A stretch of 64,000 nt of DNA from Pempheris klunzingeri (taxonomy: Eukaryota; Chordata; Actinopteri; Acropomatiformes; Pempheridae), in the NCBI RefSeq assembly GCF_042242105.1, contig NC_092013.1:8950618-9014617 (forward strand). Direction: 5' to 3'. Under the pieces are notes generated by a model that saw only the letters and a list, made by a program, of their open reading frames with translations, was not told the origin of the DNA and searched no databases. This document shows, piece after piece, positions 12,601-25,701 of this stretch (the first letter of the stretch is position 1; every line of letters starts with the position of its first letter). Made by a program: the position numbers and the translations under genes.

Positions 12601-15600
12601 CAAAGAGCGCACACACGGGACAATGAGATACAGGTATACGCATCACCGGCACAGCATGCAACGGAATAAGTACACGAAACACCATAATGTCAAATAAGAA
12701 CGTTAAGTAGTCACAACAAAACCTCACGTGCCCTCAGACAGAATCAGATGACCACGCGTTTATTGATTTATCCAAGTGGTTTTGAAAGGTCTTCACAAAT
12801 CTAAGAGCTGGGAAATGTCATCAAATGTTATCAGAGCAAACGGTGATCTTAAACCACCTTTTATTTATGCATGGAAATCACTGTGGTGTTCTGGAAGCTG
12901 CCTTAGCCGAGATATTTATTATGTGACTTCATAAAAACCTGTTTTTAACAGGACTATTTCTAACGAGCTACTATAAAAACTGCACAAGTGTGAAGAAAAA
13001 TACCCACAAATCTAAATTCTAATGAGTTACTCCACTCCAGTGGACTTAATGAGCTGCAAACTGTAGTTTAGTAGTGTTAGTGCTTATTATACTGTTGAAC
13101 TGATTACTGTGTCCCTCTGCTGTATGTATCTGAAAAGAACTGACTTAGTCCGCCCTCCAGTGGTCAACAACAGCAGCTGGAGACGCATGCATCTTGAAGG
13201 ACAACTCTCTGAGCAAGCTATGAGTCATAGGACCAAAAAAAAAAACAAAAACGTTACAACCCACAATCATTTTAAGGCAAATACTGCACCTCCTCTTCTC
13301 ACAGTGTCATCCACCCCTTCATACGCACCCTTTTGCATCTTTCATTAGCAGTTTCAACACTGAGCGAGGATTTTTTTTTTAGGATTGTGGATTTGAGGAA
13401 CTTTGTACGTAAATATTTTACTACATAAATATTTTACTATACAACTATTTTCAGTCTCAATTTGCCTTAAATGAATGTAAAGTGATGATTTATAATTAAA
13501 TGCATCTTTCACAGTCAGTCAATGTTGTGTTTTCTGCACCACAAATCAGTGGCATTGCAATGCGTTAACTGCCTCGTCCACTTGATGTTGTCATTTCATG
13601 GCATTCGGCCACATTAATATGATCAAAATAAGGAAAAGCCAACATGAGCAGCATTAACGTAGCTACTCGTTGAATAATTTACTTGGAGGAATTTCCCATC
13701 TCTGTATTTCCTTTAAACAGATCCCATTTCCTCAGCTCTCACTTCATCCGTTGTTACTAATTTACACACCAACTCCACTCTTCTGTTAAAGTTTTAAATT
13801 TTGTATATAATAAACAGATTGGAGAGCGCTTGACAACAACGAAAGACATCTGTTGTGTGTTTTTGTATATTCAAATTATATACACTATTTCAGTTTTGCT
13901 TTAATGAGATTTAATTGTGCTGTAGGGCGTAATTAGCAAGTTTCTACTGTGTGTGAATTTCCATTCTCTCCATTGTTCTCTCTCTGCATATCTCTCTATG
14001 AAAATACACGACACATTATTTAACTTGTGGCAATAATTGACAAGCAGCAGTTCAGAATGGAGACCTGTAATTATAAACGAGGAACACATAGGACAAGCAC
14101 ATGAAACAGGATGAAACACTGTAGTAAACTAGTGCACTGTGTGAGCTGGGACAGAAGTTATCACTGCAGGGTGAGCAGACAAATGAGACATCATGACAGT
14201 GATGAGCAACACGCTGGACAGACATCCAAAGAAGCACTCACTCCTTTAGTTTTTGTACATTTGGCTGTGCTGCGAAGACATTTCACGATCAGAATTTCTG
14301 CTTGACTATTAATGTCATATGTTCGTATATTTGGATGTAACTCAATAATTATTCACGCTACACTGCTCACAATGCCAGGATTCACTCAGTCCTCTCAGAG
14401 GAATTCTTTCACACTCTGTTCTCCATAAGCACGCTGCAAAGCATGTGATATAGTGTAGCATTGGCTGGCACCGAGTGCAATCTTGAGTTTAATGGAATTA
14501 AGCACTTTTCACTAAATTTAGCCAACAAATAAATCCTTAATTATCGAGACATCCTGCAGTTACAGCGGGATGGCTGGTCTACCTCGCTGAGCTCACCTAA
14601 AATAACTGCAAGCATAACAAATGTGCAAACTTCAAAAGGAAAGCGAGTACTATTTTGAGTGTGTGTGTCATTATAGAGATGACTGTCAGGCAGAATCCAC
14701 AACATGACAGCTGGCAGACAGACGTCTATTCATGAGATTAGCTTTCGTAACTAACCTACTGCAAACATTAGCAGCCAGGGTGAGGCAATATCTGCAGCTC
14801 TCTGACACCAAAAAACATATGGCAATTATGGATAAATGTCAGTCTATTACTTATGGGAAGCTTTTTTTAGAGTTTAATGCGAGGATGGAACATTATTAGT
14901 ATTCTAGTTATGTCTACCTATTAAAACCTTTTCGCTAATACAGCACACTGAGCTGTGGCTGCTGGGCACTGACCTGCCGTCTGTCCTCTGGTGCCTTCAG
15001 GAAAAGAGCATTGATGAGAGCGATGGCGTAGGTTTGGATCTCCTGGTTTGACCTGAAGGAACATCAAACAACGTAACAACCAGTTAGAAGCTTCGTGCTC
15101 CACAGTTCTCCTTACAGAGTTTAAAGTACCGACTAACGACTAGGCTACATAATCATACGCTTATCATTATCACTGCTAATAACTGGGATGGGTGCAGGAT
15201 TTTTAGAAGCCATTCTTAAACACCAACAGAGCACACACATTCATTGCGTTTAGAATAAAACTGGCCTTTTTATTACTGAAGCAGTAAAACTAAGAGTATC
15301 TTAGAAATTTTAAAGGACGCATTATTATAAAAAGACCAAAACCAACAATGAATTGATCCTACTTACAAGTATTGACACATTGTTACACTGGGTGACAATC
15401 CCATCATTACAATTAATATGTATTCTATTTCATTTTTACCAATAGCACACACTCTGTGGTGCTGCACTCTCTAAAACACCAAATGTGTATTAATCCGCTG
15501 CTAAAAGTAGTCCCTAATAAGTGTCCTATTTACTTCTGTTTGAGTAACATTTACTAAGAACATACTGTGCCCTGCTGCTTTAGGAAATTATGTACATTAA

Positions 15601-18600
15601 ATGTACATGTGACTTGTTATTTTAAGATTTACGTCTTCAACAGAAACCGGTTGGCTTATGCTGAGAGTCACAGACTGGACAGAGAAGTAGGAAAGAGCTG
15701 AGAGACAGACTAACGCATTGTTGGTTTGTTTTTTCATGGGATTTGTTGACAATAAGGAAAACCCAGAGCAAAACCAGCCTTGGTGTTTGATTGGGGTCAT
15801 CTAAGCATCCTGAGCACCCTTTAAATTGGGCCACACACCAAATGTTGTGGCAACTTTCTAATATTAACCCACACAGCTGCATTTGCTCCTCGGCCCCCCC
15901 ATATCAGAGTGCGTGAAGCCCCTGTGCGTGTGTGTGTGCTCACACTTGCAGGTGCCCGATGAGCTGTCCAACGGTGATCTCCTGTGCCACTCGATGGTAT
16001 AAGCTGTGGCTGTTGAGGACCATGCTCTCGAGGATGGCTAGAGAGCGCTGAAGGATGGACACGTCCACCATCGGCTGGTTCACATAGCCTGCAATCTGAG
16101 TGAGGACAGAGGAGACCAAACAACATGGAGATAACTGAATCTTTAACTGTGTGGGGGAGCTTGTTATCCATTAAAGACTGAAATCACCAAAAGTAGATGG
16201 AAGTCTAGGGAAAACTAAACCAAGAGTTCAGAAAGCTTCCTCCTGAGTGACTGTCAAGGCCACACACTAAAGTTTTCACAAGACAACTCGTTACATACAC
16301 ACTGAAAGAGCTCCACATAATGCGAGGAGTTGCTAGGCAACAGCACCCACTCATTTCCGGCATGTAGGAAGAAAAGGATAAGTAATTAAATAAAAGGGTA
16401 TAAATAAAAAACGGATGAAAAGACAGGCCTTGAAATTTTAAACAAAGGAGATTTGTCCAGCGGGCTTCCTGTGAAACTATAATGTGTCGGATGAATTGCT
16501 CTTTTGCTGGAGGAGGTACCTGTTTGATGAAGGAGAGCGAGATAAGGTCCCAGGACACAATGCCATGATCCATTAGCTCCAGGAAGGCAGTGAGAGTGAA
16601 GGCCAGCATTTCACCGAAGCTGGGGGGGGGGGGAGCAGTTAGCACAAGCCTTTTCACATCATCTGACCTGATCCAGCTTTAAAGAAATTAATATAAATCA
16701 TGTATAAAAGAAGTGAAATCAGATTCAGCCTAGGGCTGAGTACCATAGCGTTAACCATTTCCATTACCAGCTCAGACCTGGCATCTTTCACGCAGATAAT
16801 TCTTCACACTGTCATCAATGCATGAAATATCATCGCAGAAAAATTGAATTTGTGCTCACTGGGTGCCACTTTCAACCAGACGTGCCAGTGTCCCAATGCC
16901 CTCCATGTTGATGAACTCTGTGGCAAAGGTTGGGTCAGCGGAAAGCTTGGCCAGCTCTTTTAAAGCCTCCAGGCGGGCGTCGATACCGTGGGACTGGATC
17001 CGCTCCAGGAGCTGACGAGCAGCACGACCCTGTCAGCCACAAAAACATCACTTTCACCAACCCAAATGATCTTAAGGCTTTGCCTCAGGCCATTCTTACT
17101 AGGATCCATGTAGAAGTACTGATGAATGGTTTGTTGTATTTAATGTGTTTGAAAACTGATGTATTGTCTCTGTATACTTTCAATGCTAATGTGCAATATC
17201 TAAGTGAAAACTGCTTAAAAATCACAGCCTGTATTATATGTTGTCACCCAACAAAAGTAGTATGCACAACAGGATTTATGTAATGACAGGTGGGTCAGAA
17301 GTGCACTTCAGCTTTAACTCAGTATAGTTAAAGAAATGTTACCTGCCGTTATCATCATTAGGATCTGATCATTTTACCTTTTGCCTGCATCTATGTTTAA
17401 AATAAGTCTGGCTGATTTGGGAAAGTCTGACAGCTTGCTTTTCTTTCCCCGACTTGTTTTCGTGATGTTACCATATTCCCAGGTCTCAGCAATGTACTTC
17501 ACCAGATATTTTTTACCAGGAATAATAATGGCCCCCAAAAGTTGTACTAAATCTAATAAAGTACTTATTAAAGAACGCCAAGTGCACTGGGCAGCATTTG
17601 TGGTGTTTGGGTGGAGGAGGCGTGAGGTGCACCCACAGTGCACTTGGAGGCCGGAGTGATCAGGGAGAATATATCATTATACATTATTAGTGAGTGCGTT
17701 AAAGGCTGGTATTAACTCCTTTCATCCTTTTAAAAACTGTGCTCTCCCACTATGATGTGTTGACAGTTGGAGTTATGGAGTGTCTTAAGAGGGAAACGTG
17801 CAAGACATAAAACGTTTGTCTCGTGATATGAGTTTTTGCCCCCACCTCTGATTGGTGAGGCTATGGAATGACCTGCCTTTTACTGGTTAGTCACAATATA
17901 GTCCCACCCTAAAGCATAGCCTGGTTAAGTGTCTATTTTACTCTAAATGGGAACATTAGAAAGAAATGAACTGACTGAGACCATAAACTCAGTAGTAAAA
18001 TGTTTACTGAGGTAATAAATCTATTGGGAAGTAGGGACATTTTCTAATAGACTTCCATACAATTGGACTTTTTTTTAGAGCAACTGGTGACGCTCATGTG
18101 TCAAAACCTTTAGTCGTCACTACAAAACAAGGATCAGAAAATTGAGCAAGGGACCAAAATACACACAAAGGTACTCATTGTACAAATAGCTAATTGTATC
18201 TTGTATTTAGGAAATCACAATTTTAACCGCCATAACTGAACAGGAATGAACAAAGCTGACTCACGGGTGAAATGGCTAATCGAAGGATGGTCCCATTCTT
18301 GATTTCACCGCGGCTCTGGAAGATAATACAGGAGGAATGTTCTACATGTTCAACACTACTTTCCAATCCCATTAACACAAGCATAGGAAGAAAACAGTGA
18401 AGCCCACCTGCTCAGTGATATAAAGCTGAGGGCCGTCAGCATAACGCAGAGCAAACTGTTCTGAGCCTGACAAAGACCAGCTGAGGATAAGAACAGAGAA
18501 AAGATCTGTTAAGAATAAGAAGTCTAATTCATTATGAGTATTAGATACCTACTAAAGAGGCAGTGGAATACAAAGTTAACTTATTGAGTGTTTTAATGCA

Positions 18601-20221
18601 GCATATTGTGGTACCCAGTAGTTGTATTTACTCGAGTGGCAAAACTGAGAGATTGTGGAGGAGAATTATTCAGTAGGTGTTAACAGTAAAGTGCAAAGAA
18701 TGTTCAGTTTCAAATGGAAAAGGGAGGCTGTGGGTAGATACAGCCACGAGGAGGATGGACGAGATAAAATTTGCAATAATCATCCATAAAGTGCAAGACA
18801 TGAGAGTCAGTAAAAAAAACCACAAAGACGATAGTGAGGCCCAAATCACAGGACATGATAACAGATAAAGGAAAAAAATGATGGGTGAGGTGGTTATGTA
18901 AGGTATCAACAGTCAGATATCATCTGTGTCTGTGCTTGTGTGTGAACCCACAGGAGAGCTGTGATAAAACTGGTGTCTACACAACTGCACCAACTGTGAA
19001 AGGACTGAGCATGAGCTGCCATCACAGCAAAGATTTCATTACAGGGTAAATTTAACAGCACACTTTACATAAAGGTAAGAACAGACGTCACAGAAATTTT
19101 TGAGTCAGTCAACACGTCGACTCAGTGTCAAAAACAAACAACACTCCCCCCTCTTTCATCACTAAAACATGAATGGAGGTGGGGCGCTATTGTTTTGCCT
19201 GGGCCAGCAGGTAGCGAAGCCACAGCCACCTCCAAACGTTAGCTTTAGTCATTAATAAGTTCAGCAGGTTGTTGTTATTCAATACAGTGTTCATAAAAAG
19301 TGTCACTTGTGTGTTGCAGCGAATTTCAGAGCTTTCATTTTCTTGCGACAACAGATGGAGTTAAGATAAATAATAAATCACCTCCAACATAGTACATCAT
19401 TTTGCAGTGAAGCCAAAGAGAAATCTCCAAACTACAACATACATGCTACCATTCATTTCTATTGTGGTCCTCTTTTACTATGCAGAACAGACTTATGGAA
19501 ATTTCAATTTTACAGTTTGTAAATAAGTGTCAACTGCAATGAATCTTTGCATGTGCTAATGACTCTACAAAAATATCCATCTAAACCACCACAATGACCA
19601 AACTCATTGCAATCTTAGCTAATTCCTACACTTAACCTTCGTGAAACCTTTTATATCATTTAGGTAAAATATAGAAGACAATAACATATTGCCAATATTC
19701 AGATATAATAAGTCAGAGACAATTAAAAATATCAGGAAAATATTTAAATGTATGCTTACCCATCACATACTTCCCGTATTATTGAGGACAAAGGTCTTTT
19801 CTGAAAAAAGAATAAAAACATTGCAAACATGCGATATTAAATGGCTGAAATGAAACATAAATCAACACTACTCAAGTTTTTATATGACAGCTTGTGCCAA
19901 GAGATTATACTTAAAAACATAATTACCCATGAGGGGTTATTTATTTTTGATGGTAACAGTTAAGGTACTTACCTGTATTCAGAATAACTAAAACAGATTA
20001 CTCGTTCAAAGCAGATTAAAGCTATGCATTGCTATCCGCTTTCACTAATCACATTACTTTCTAAGGGTTTAGTCAACAGAAGTTGACTCATTACAGCCAA
20101 ACTGGAAATGTATTTTAATGTCACGGTTCAGACAAACACAGACCTGGTCCATCTCTATGAGCTGAGCGTTAGCACCAGGCCACTCGATAGCCACCTTCAC
20201 AATGTCAGCTGGTGGCGGCAT
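6618..20221 (-). CDS. elmo2: Engulfment and cell motility protein 2 (ELMO2), 20 coding exons
   Basis: ELMO2 is the cytoplasmic partner of DOCK-family exchange factors; together they activate Rac in phagocytosis and migration. Coding exons in transcript order: 20221-20144 (start [13 protein letters not shown]), 19800-19760, 18480-18408, 18315-18265, 17029-16860, 16619-16520, 16095-15944, 15052-14974, 12148-12098, 11380-11258, 10802-10683, 10587-10483, 10395-10287, 10196-10060, 8707-8544, 8370-8258, 8156-8049, 7879-7797, 7707-7630, 6818-6618. All junctions are GT/AG, and their lengths sum to 2136 bp in one frame (711 codons plus TGA); human ELMO2 is about 720. The N-terminal half holds the armadillo-like/Ras-binding region. 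The ELMO domain follows ([20 protein letters not shown]), then the PH domain ([19 protein letters not shown]) and the C-terminal proline-rich tail ([19 protein letters not shown]). The tail reads EAPPP and EPSSY, as in ELMO2 rather than ELMO1 (DAPPP, EPSNY). No frame breaks were seen. Confidence 0.97.
7070..7603. mobile_element. TTAA-flanked MITE in elmo2, 534 bp
   Basis: It lies between the last two elmo2 coding exons, flanked by TTAA at 7066-7069 and 7604-7607. The ends are GGCAGCACTAAT and, inverted, AGCTGCACTGTT, a short imperfect terminal inverted repeat. The interior shares short motifs (GAGCAACATTAGCA, then CATTT) with a second copy around 55320-55600. No transposase is encoded. The non-autonomous call is inferred from structure. 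Confidence 0.6.
8708..10059. other. elmo2 intron with an old dispersed repeat
   Basis: No coding exon was found in this intron. The part at about 9466-9690 (motifs GCTTTGAGCTAAATGC, CATTTGCTAATTAGCACTAA) has the look of a high-copy teleost repeat: it is rich in GCTAAC/GCTAAT steps and unrelated to the gene. The rest is AT-rich and unremarkable. Confidence 0.5.
11381..12097. other. elmo2 intron, nothing recognised
   Basis: An 83-codon plus-strand frame at 11663-11914 shows no domain. No inverted ends or splice-compatible coding exon were found. Confidence 0.4.
12149..14973. other. Large elmo2 intron, nothing recognised
   Basis: AT-rich sequence of about 2.8 kb between two phase-compatible elmo2 exons. 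It holds only short frames without domain signatures. The flanking exons join in frame, so no missing coding exon is required. Confidence 0.5.
15376..15785. repeat. Dispersed repeat shared with 42690-43041
   Basis: It shares CACTGGGTGACA, AGTGTCC, TATTTACT, then TGGTTTGTT, ATTTG(T/A)TGACAATAA and finally CCAGCCTT, in the same order, with 42690-43041. These are two diverged copies of one element about 350-410 bp long. The copy lies in an elmo2 intron. The ends are eroded here; in the other copy the right end reads CCAGCCTTATCCTTTAA. Confidence 0.6.
17030..18264. other. elmo2 intron, nothing recognised
   Basis: No coding exon or clear repeat borders were seen. Opposing frames at 17374-17659 mirror each other and have no domain. 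Confidence 0.4.
18481..19759. other. elmo2 intron, nothing recognised
   Basis: AT-rich stretch of about 1.3 kb between two elmo2 exons whose phases match, with no further coding exon needed and no repeat with clear ends. Confidence 0.4.
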
Positions 20222-20241
20222 GGCTGTCTTATCGTAGCACC

Positions 20242-23200
20242 CTTCGGAGGAAAAAATAAATGAATTTCATCTCCAGTACAGCTTCACCAGTGGAACAGTA
20301 TTTAGGTTGATAACAACACATTTTACTCCACTTTAACACTGAATATTTAATAATATTTAAATATCGGTCTGGAAATAAATTCACTGATAAATGAGAAAAA
20401 ACATATAACAGCTCAGAATGTAATACAAGTAATGTTTTGGTGTTATAACTCAGTGCTTTCCTTATTCTGCACTCCTGTCTAAATGTTTGGACAGCTGCTA
20501 ATAAAAATAGTTTGGAGTTTCTGGTTTTCAGTTTGATGAATTTATTAACTTCAGCATGGAAGTTAACAGAAGGTTATACATCACCTAATGGAGAAGTGTT
20601 GAGGTCAATCACTCTCACAGCTCCACTGTACAAACCACTGTGTCAGCTCCCCTGTGGACACAGAATCCCACACAGCCGACGTGTCAGTGCAAAAACTTGT
20701 TTTCCTTAAAGCCCAAAAGCTCAGTTTCCCTGCACTTTCTCTCCACTGAACTGAATCTAAACAGATCAATAAGCATGACTCTTTTACAAAACCACCCCCA
20801 CAAACACACACACACACACACACACAGATCTTGACTGGGTCGAGCCTTCTACCTACTGGGTTTCGCGGTGTTTTGTTGCCTTTGACATGTTATTATTATT
20901 ACCAATCAATATACCAAATATCTTCACACCCCATTTGTGCTATACCTTTACAACTTTTTGGACATTTTACTTGTAAATGTCGACCCAAAATTGCTCTGTT
21001 CCAATCATTGCTGCATCGTGTGCAGCTTGAAGAAGTCAAACTGTGTTTCTGCTGTGGAGAAACCGAAAGAAATAACTTAATATGCAACACAGCACTTTAA
21101 TGGTAGGACGTGGCTGATATTATCGCCCTGATTTTAGCTGTATGAAGACATATACACATATATAGATATAGATACATGTAGATATTAAAGATATGTCATA
21201 TTTGTACTGTATATTGATATTATTATCAGCCTTGGAAATCCAGTATCAGTTGAGCTTCAGTGTGTGAAGTGTATGAAAGAAAACGCCACAGTAATGACCA
21301 CTATTTATCAACATGCTTTAAAAAAAAGATTCATTATGGGGTCTCTTCCCATTTTGCATTTCTGTAACTGTATCCCCCAATGTGCAGAGATAGTTACAAA
21401 TTAGAACAAAATGGAAAACAACTGTTGGGCCATCTGCTCTGAAATTACATTTTATTGCTAAATCTCATGTAGATCACATATTCACACCTCTGATTCAATT
21501 TTTACAACTCTTTAATTTACGTAATTGCAAAGGTACACTATTATCACTATTAACATTTCCTGCTAACTTTATCAGCCACATTATCTCAACTTTAATGCTA
21601 CATTTTACTAGAGCACTGGCGGTTATTAAACGTTTTTCATAATTTGCAACAACTGCCCTCAAATACAAGAGGAGCACAGCAGGGGCCAGTCTTTGGAAGC
21701 AGAAAGGAATCTGTCTCTCTGCTCTGACATGACGGGAGCATGAAAAGCTGTCAGACAGACTCTGCTGGTGACTGGAAGAAGGTGGTGAAGGAGAAAAGGA
21801 CACTGCTGTTCTTCAAATGGCCCTTTGCATTCAGGGTGCTTTCAGGGGTATAAAACACTTTGTGCGGCTTACAGCTGCACGTTTGAAAAGAAATCTTAAT
21901 CATTACTAAACCTGAGCCAGCCTGAATAGACGACCGTCTCCCCAAGAGGTTCACCAGCGTTATTGTACATTTCCAGCACTGCAGCAGAGTCTTTCTCAGA
22001 AGCTCGAATGTTTGTCTGTTTCTATAAATATGTGCGACTATCAGTTTACATCAGCGATGGCTCTGACACTCTCGTCCTTTGATCGCCCAGAAAATAAAGG
22101 ATATTTTGTTGTCAAACACAAGTTTATTCTTTTGAGATATTAAACTCGATTGTCGGTGCATCGCTGCCGGCTCCTTGTGATAAAAACATCTCAAAGTTGA
22201 AATAAAAATGTAATAATGCCTGAATCCTTTCATCTCAGCCACCCTGAACCGTGGGATCGCTGCATTGAATTTTCCACAGCGCCACAAATCAGGCAGATTC
22301 AAAGACTGACTCAGGGTGATGCTGTGTATATGTGATTAACATCAGCTACAGCAAATAAAGGTGGATTCTGCAAATGATACAGAATAAAAACTGCCAATTA
22401 TAATTCAGATTCCAACCGGCGATGTGATGGAGAGACTGCAACGCCTCCGCATCTTCAGGCGAACTGTCAGTCACATCCAAGAATGTGTGATCTCTGAGCC
22501 TGAACCTGCTGAAAAGTTTGTTCTCGTACAAAAAAAACATGTTTTGAAAGTGTTCTCCACAAGTTCTGGTACTAATTTACATTTGTCAGCACTGGCATTT
22601 GGCCAGAGATTTGCATAATGTTAAGCAGTGTGATTATCAATGCAGAATAGCTGTTCTCCTGTGGGGCCAAGCAGTATGCACATATTTTCGTGCAGCTTGT
22701 GGGTCTGGTGATATTTACAGGACTCCTACAGGCAGTCAAGCACTTTATTCAAAATCCAAGCACTTTTCAAACCTTGGAAACACCACATAAACATTCAAGC
22801 ATTTTCAAGGATTTCCAGCACACTGTACACTGTATTTGTCACCTGTCAATTAGAATCACATAGCATTTTTTAACGCTGCAAATAATGATAAATGACTGTT
22901 TGTCTTAAACAATTAAAAAAGTAACTGACTGTCTGAGTCTTTGAATTATTTTTGAAATAATTAAAAATGCAGCTGAAAACTGAAGTTCATGTTTGATCTT
23001 ACGGCGTTACAGTAAAGTCAAATGTGATGAACATCAAGTTGAGAACTTAAGATGTGATATGGGATACTGGGCTTTTTCATATCATAACTTTAACAGCACT
23101 ATCTGAAAATGTTTAAGGTTTCCTTCTAATCCAGTATTGTGAAGTCCTTCCAATTCTGTTTTCTATTAAAACGCTAGACTATTCATGCTGTTTGTTAACT

Positions 23201-24893
23201 CTCAGACAGCGCAGTGTCACACTTGCAGATGAATCTGGAGCTCTACCATTGTTCACTTACAGGCTGACATTACTGTCAAACATATACTGGGGGAATATTT
23301 AATAAGTATCGAGTAATCTGACTTCTATCAACCTCTATCAGCCATCAGAGCAGAACAACAACACTGGTAGCATCTTAAAAATGCCCACAACACACATTAA
23401 TGAAAACTTCACATTTTGAAAGCACAATGAGTAATAATTGAGAAACTATAAATTATAAATCATAGCTTAAAATGAAGCAAAAAGGGCTATTAAATGGTAA
23501 TGCACAAAATTCGAGAGTATAAAGGCATTTGCTTAGGGGTTTGAAAGCCATAAATAACAGCATCTGATCAAAAACCTTATTAAAAAATTTAGATACATCA
23601 AAGTTATTCTGGTATCTAGGCCATTAAATATCCCATGACCTGATGCATCTTGTAGAACTTGGCCACTGCAGTGTTTGGTAGTTCTAGTTTATTCTTCCAA
23701 TCTAAATAACTACACAACAAGTGCAGGATCATAGAACTTTTCACAGCAGGCCTTGTGACAACAGGAGAAAACTGTGAATAATTAATTATGGCTCAGTCTT
23801 ATTTAGGTGTCCCACAAAACACCTGATAAACTATCTGTCTTTAATATACAGTTGCACTCAAAATTATTCAACCCCCATTGTAAATTACGTGTACTGGCAA
23901 CATTTACAAACCTTTAGCTGAGTTCAAAGAACAGCTCCAACAAGAACACCTGAAACAGCTCAACACAACTAATATTACAGGTGGGTTCTCCAAATTCAAC
24001 ACAATATGAAAGACTACTGTGACTACGGACTTTTCCTTCTGTTCCCCCTGTTCCCCCTGTTCCCCCTGGAATATCCTGCCTGCTCACATCAAACAGTCTC
24101 ACTCTGCTCGTGCCTATTTTCGCCTCAACTTTCAGTTACTCATTCCTTCATTTACCACGACCGACTGCCACGTCCTGCAGGAGAGTCGGCCTCTCCTCTT
24201 ATGTGCACATGTTGTTATTGTCTCTCTCTCTCTCTGTCCCTCTGTGTGTTTGATTCCTCTCTCCTGTCTGTGTGAATGCTCTGCTTGAGTTTCACCTGTT
24301 GTGAGTCTGTGTCCTCTTTCCAGGTCTCCATGGCGGAGAGGGCGCCATGTGTCTCAGGTCATATCTGTGTGGTGTCACCTGGAAGTTGCTCAACGTCGTC
24401 CCGGATGCAAATTCTTCACATGTGTGTGTGTACAGTCAGTCTATAATCTTATCATCCTGATCGTCCATAGTGTCATTTTACGATGGTGGTCTATTCTGTG
24501 CACGTGATATTGTTTGCATGTCTGTCCATGTCTATGTTCTTCACTGTACTAGATGTTTTGGGGGTTTTTATCATTATTCAAATCAGGTCTAAGGGTGAAG
24601 CAAAGTTATAATAGTTTTGCATTTTTCATTAGTTTCTATTTGTATTTAGTTTTTAATTTTTGTTTTCAATACAGTTTAGTTTCAGTTAGTTTACAGAGTG
24701 GGTTTGCTCATTTCAGTTTAGTTTATATAATTTAAAAATGTAAAAGTCTGAGTTTAGTCTTTAATAGTTAGAGTGTTTATTATTTTTAATTAGCTCATTA
24801 TAATATGAGGGGTATTTTTCAGGGGCTGGTTTTAAGAAGTTCATAATAGGTATTACAATACAAACACAACACTTTCTGATCAGTCATGTAAAC
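20242..24893. other. elmo2 first intron, left part
   Basis: The exon holding the start codon ends at an acceptor at 20241/20242, so this is intron upstream of the translation start. It holds a CA microsatellite at about 20806-20826. Near 22720-22830 lies an old repeat-like stretch, with several versions of CAAGCACTTTTCAA. A CT-rich stretch lies at 24040-24290. No coding exon was recognised. Confidence 0.45.
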
Positions 24894-25176
24894 CATTGGT
24901 CCTCAAAGTGGGGTCTGGGGACCCACTGGGGGTCCTTGAGAGGGCTCCAGGAGGTCCCCAGCTATTTATTGCCACAATAAATCCATAAGTAGCCCAATGA
25001 CAGAATGAATGACTATTTTAGTCATGGGTTTCACACCCTTCTTGTAATAAGACATCTACAAGCAACAATCAAATCAGATTGTGGACCCTGGGGAAAAAAT
25101 CTTACCAAATGAGGTCCGTGGTCTGATTTGTGTCAGTTCAGGGGGGCCTTGACGTCAAAAAGTTTGAGAACCACTG
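24894..25176. mobile_element. hAT-like MITE, 283 bp
   Basis: The left end reads CATTGGTCCTCAAAGT. The right end inverted reads CAGTGGTTCTCAAACT, an imperfect 14-16 bp terminal inverted repeat of the CAGTGGTTCTCAAA type. The flanks read ATGTAAAC (24886-24893) and ATGTTCAC (25177-25184), an 8-bp target duplication with two mismatches, as expected for hAT insertions. There is no coding capacity. Confidence 0.75.
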
Positions 25177-25578
25177 ATGTTCACATCCCAGTCTCAATAA
25201 ATAAACAAATTATGACCGAATCGACAAATCTAAAGACATATCCTGTATATTTCTATGTGATTTTAATTTGTTTTTCAAGTACACAATATCATTTCAATTA
25301 GTTTTTTAGTTTTATTTTATTTCAGTTAACCAAAATGTTTACTCACACCTAGTTATAGCTTCTAGGTTGAGTTTAGTTAACTACAATAACCATGGGAATA
25401 TAAACTATGTTGTATATCCTGTAAAGCCCTTGAAGCAAATATTGGGCAAAATAATAATGGAAGACAATAACAGAATATGACTTAATATGCATGCAAGTGA
25501 GCCTGCATGCAAAGAGCCCTTGAAGTGACACACCTGCAGTTATTGTGATCAGTCATGCCTGTGCTGCTGGTTTTACTG

Positions 25579-25608
25579 GTGTGTGTGTGTGTGAGTGTGT
25601 GTGTGAGT

Positions 25609-25691
<83 letters not shown>

Positions 25692-25701
25692 TGTGTATGT
25701 G
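25579..25701. repeat. Long GT/CA microsatellite
   Basis: About 120 bp of nearly pure (GT)n with a few A interruptions at both ends. It lies in the elmo2 first intron, roughly 0.8 kb downstream of the likely promoter. The repeat alone accounts for the long Thr/His and Val/Cys frames here, which are not genes. Confidence 0.98.

Noticed and set aside
16930-17283. 117-codon plus-strand frame
   Set aside because: Its first third is the antisense shadow of the elmo2 exon 17029-16860; the remainder is intron.
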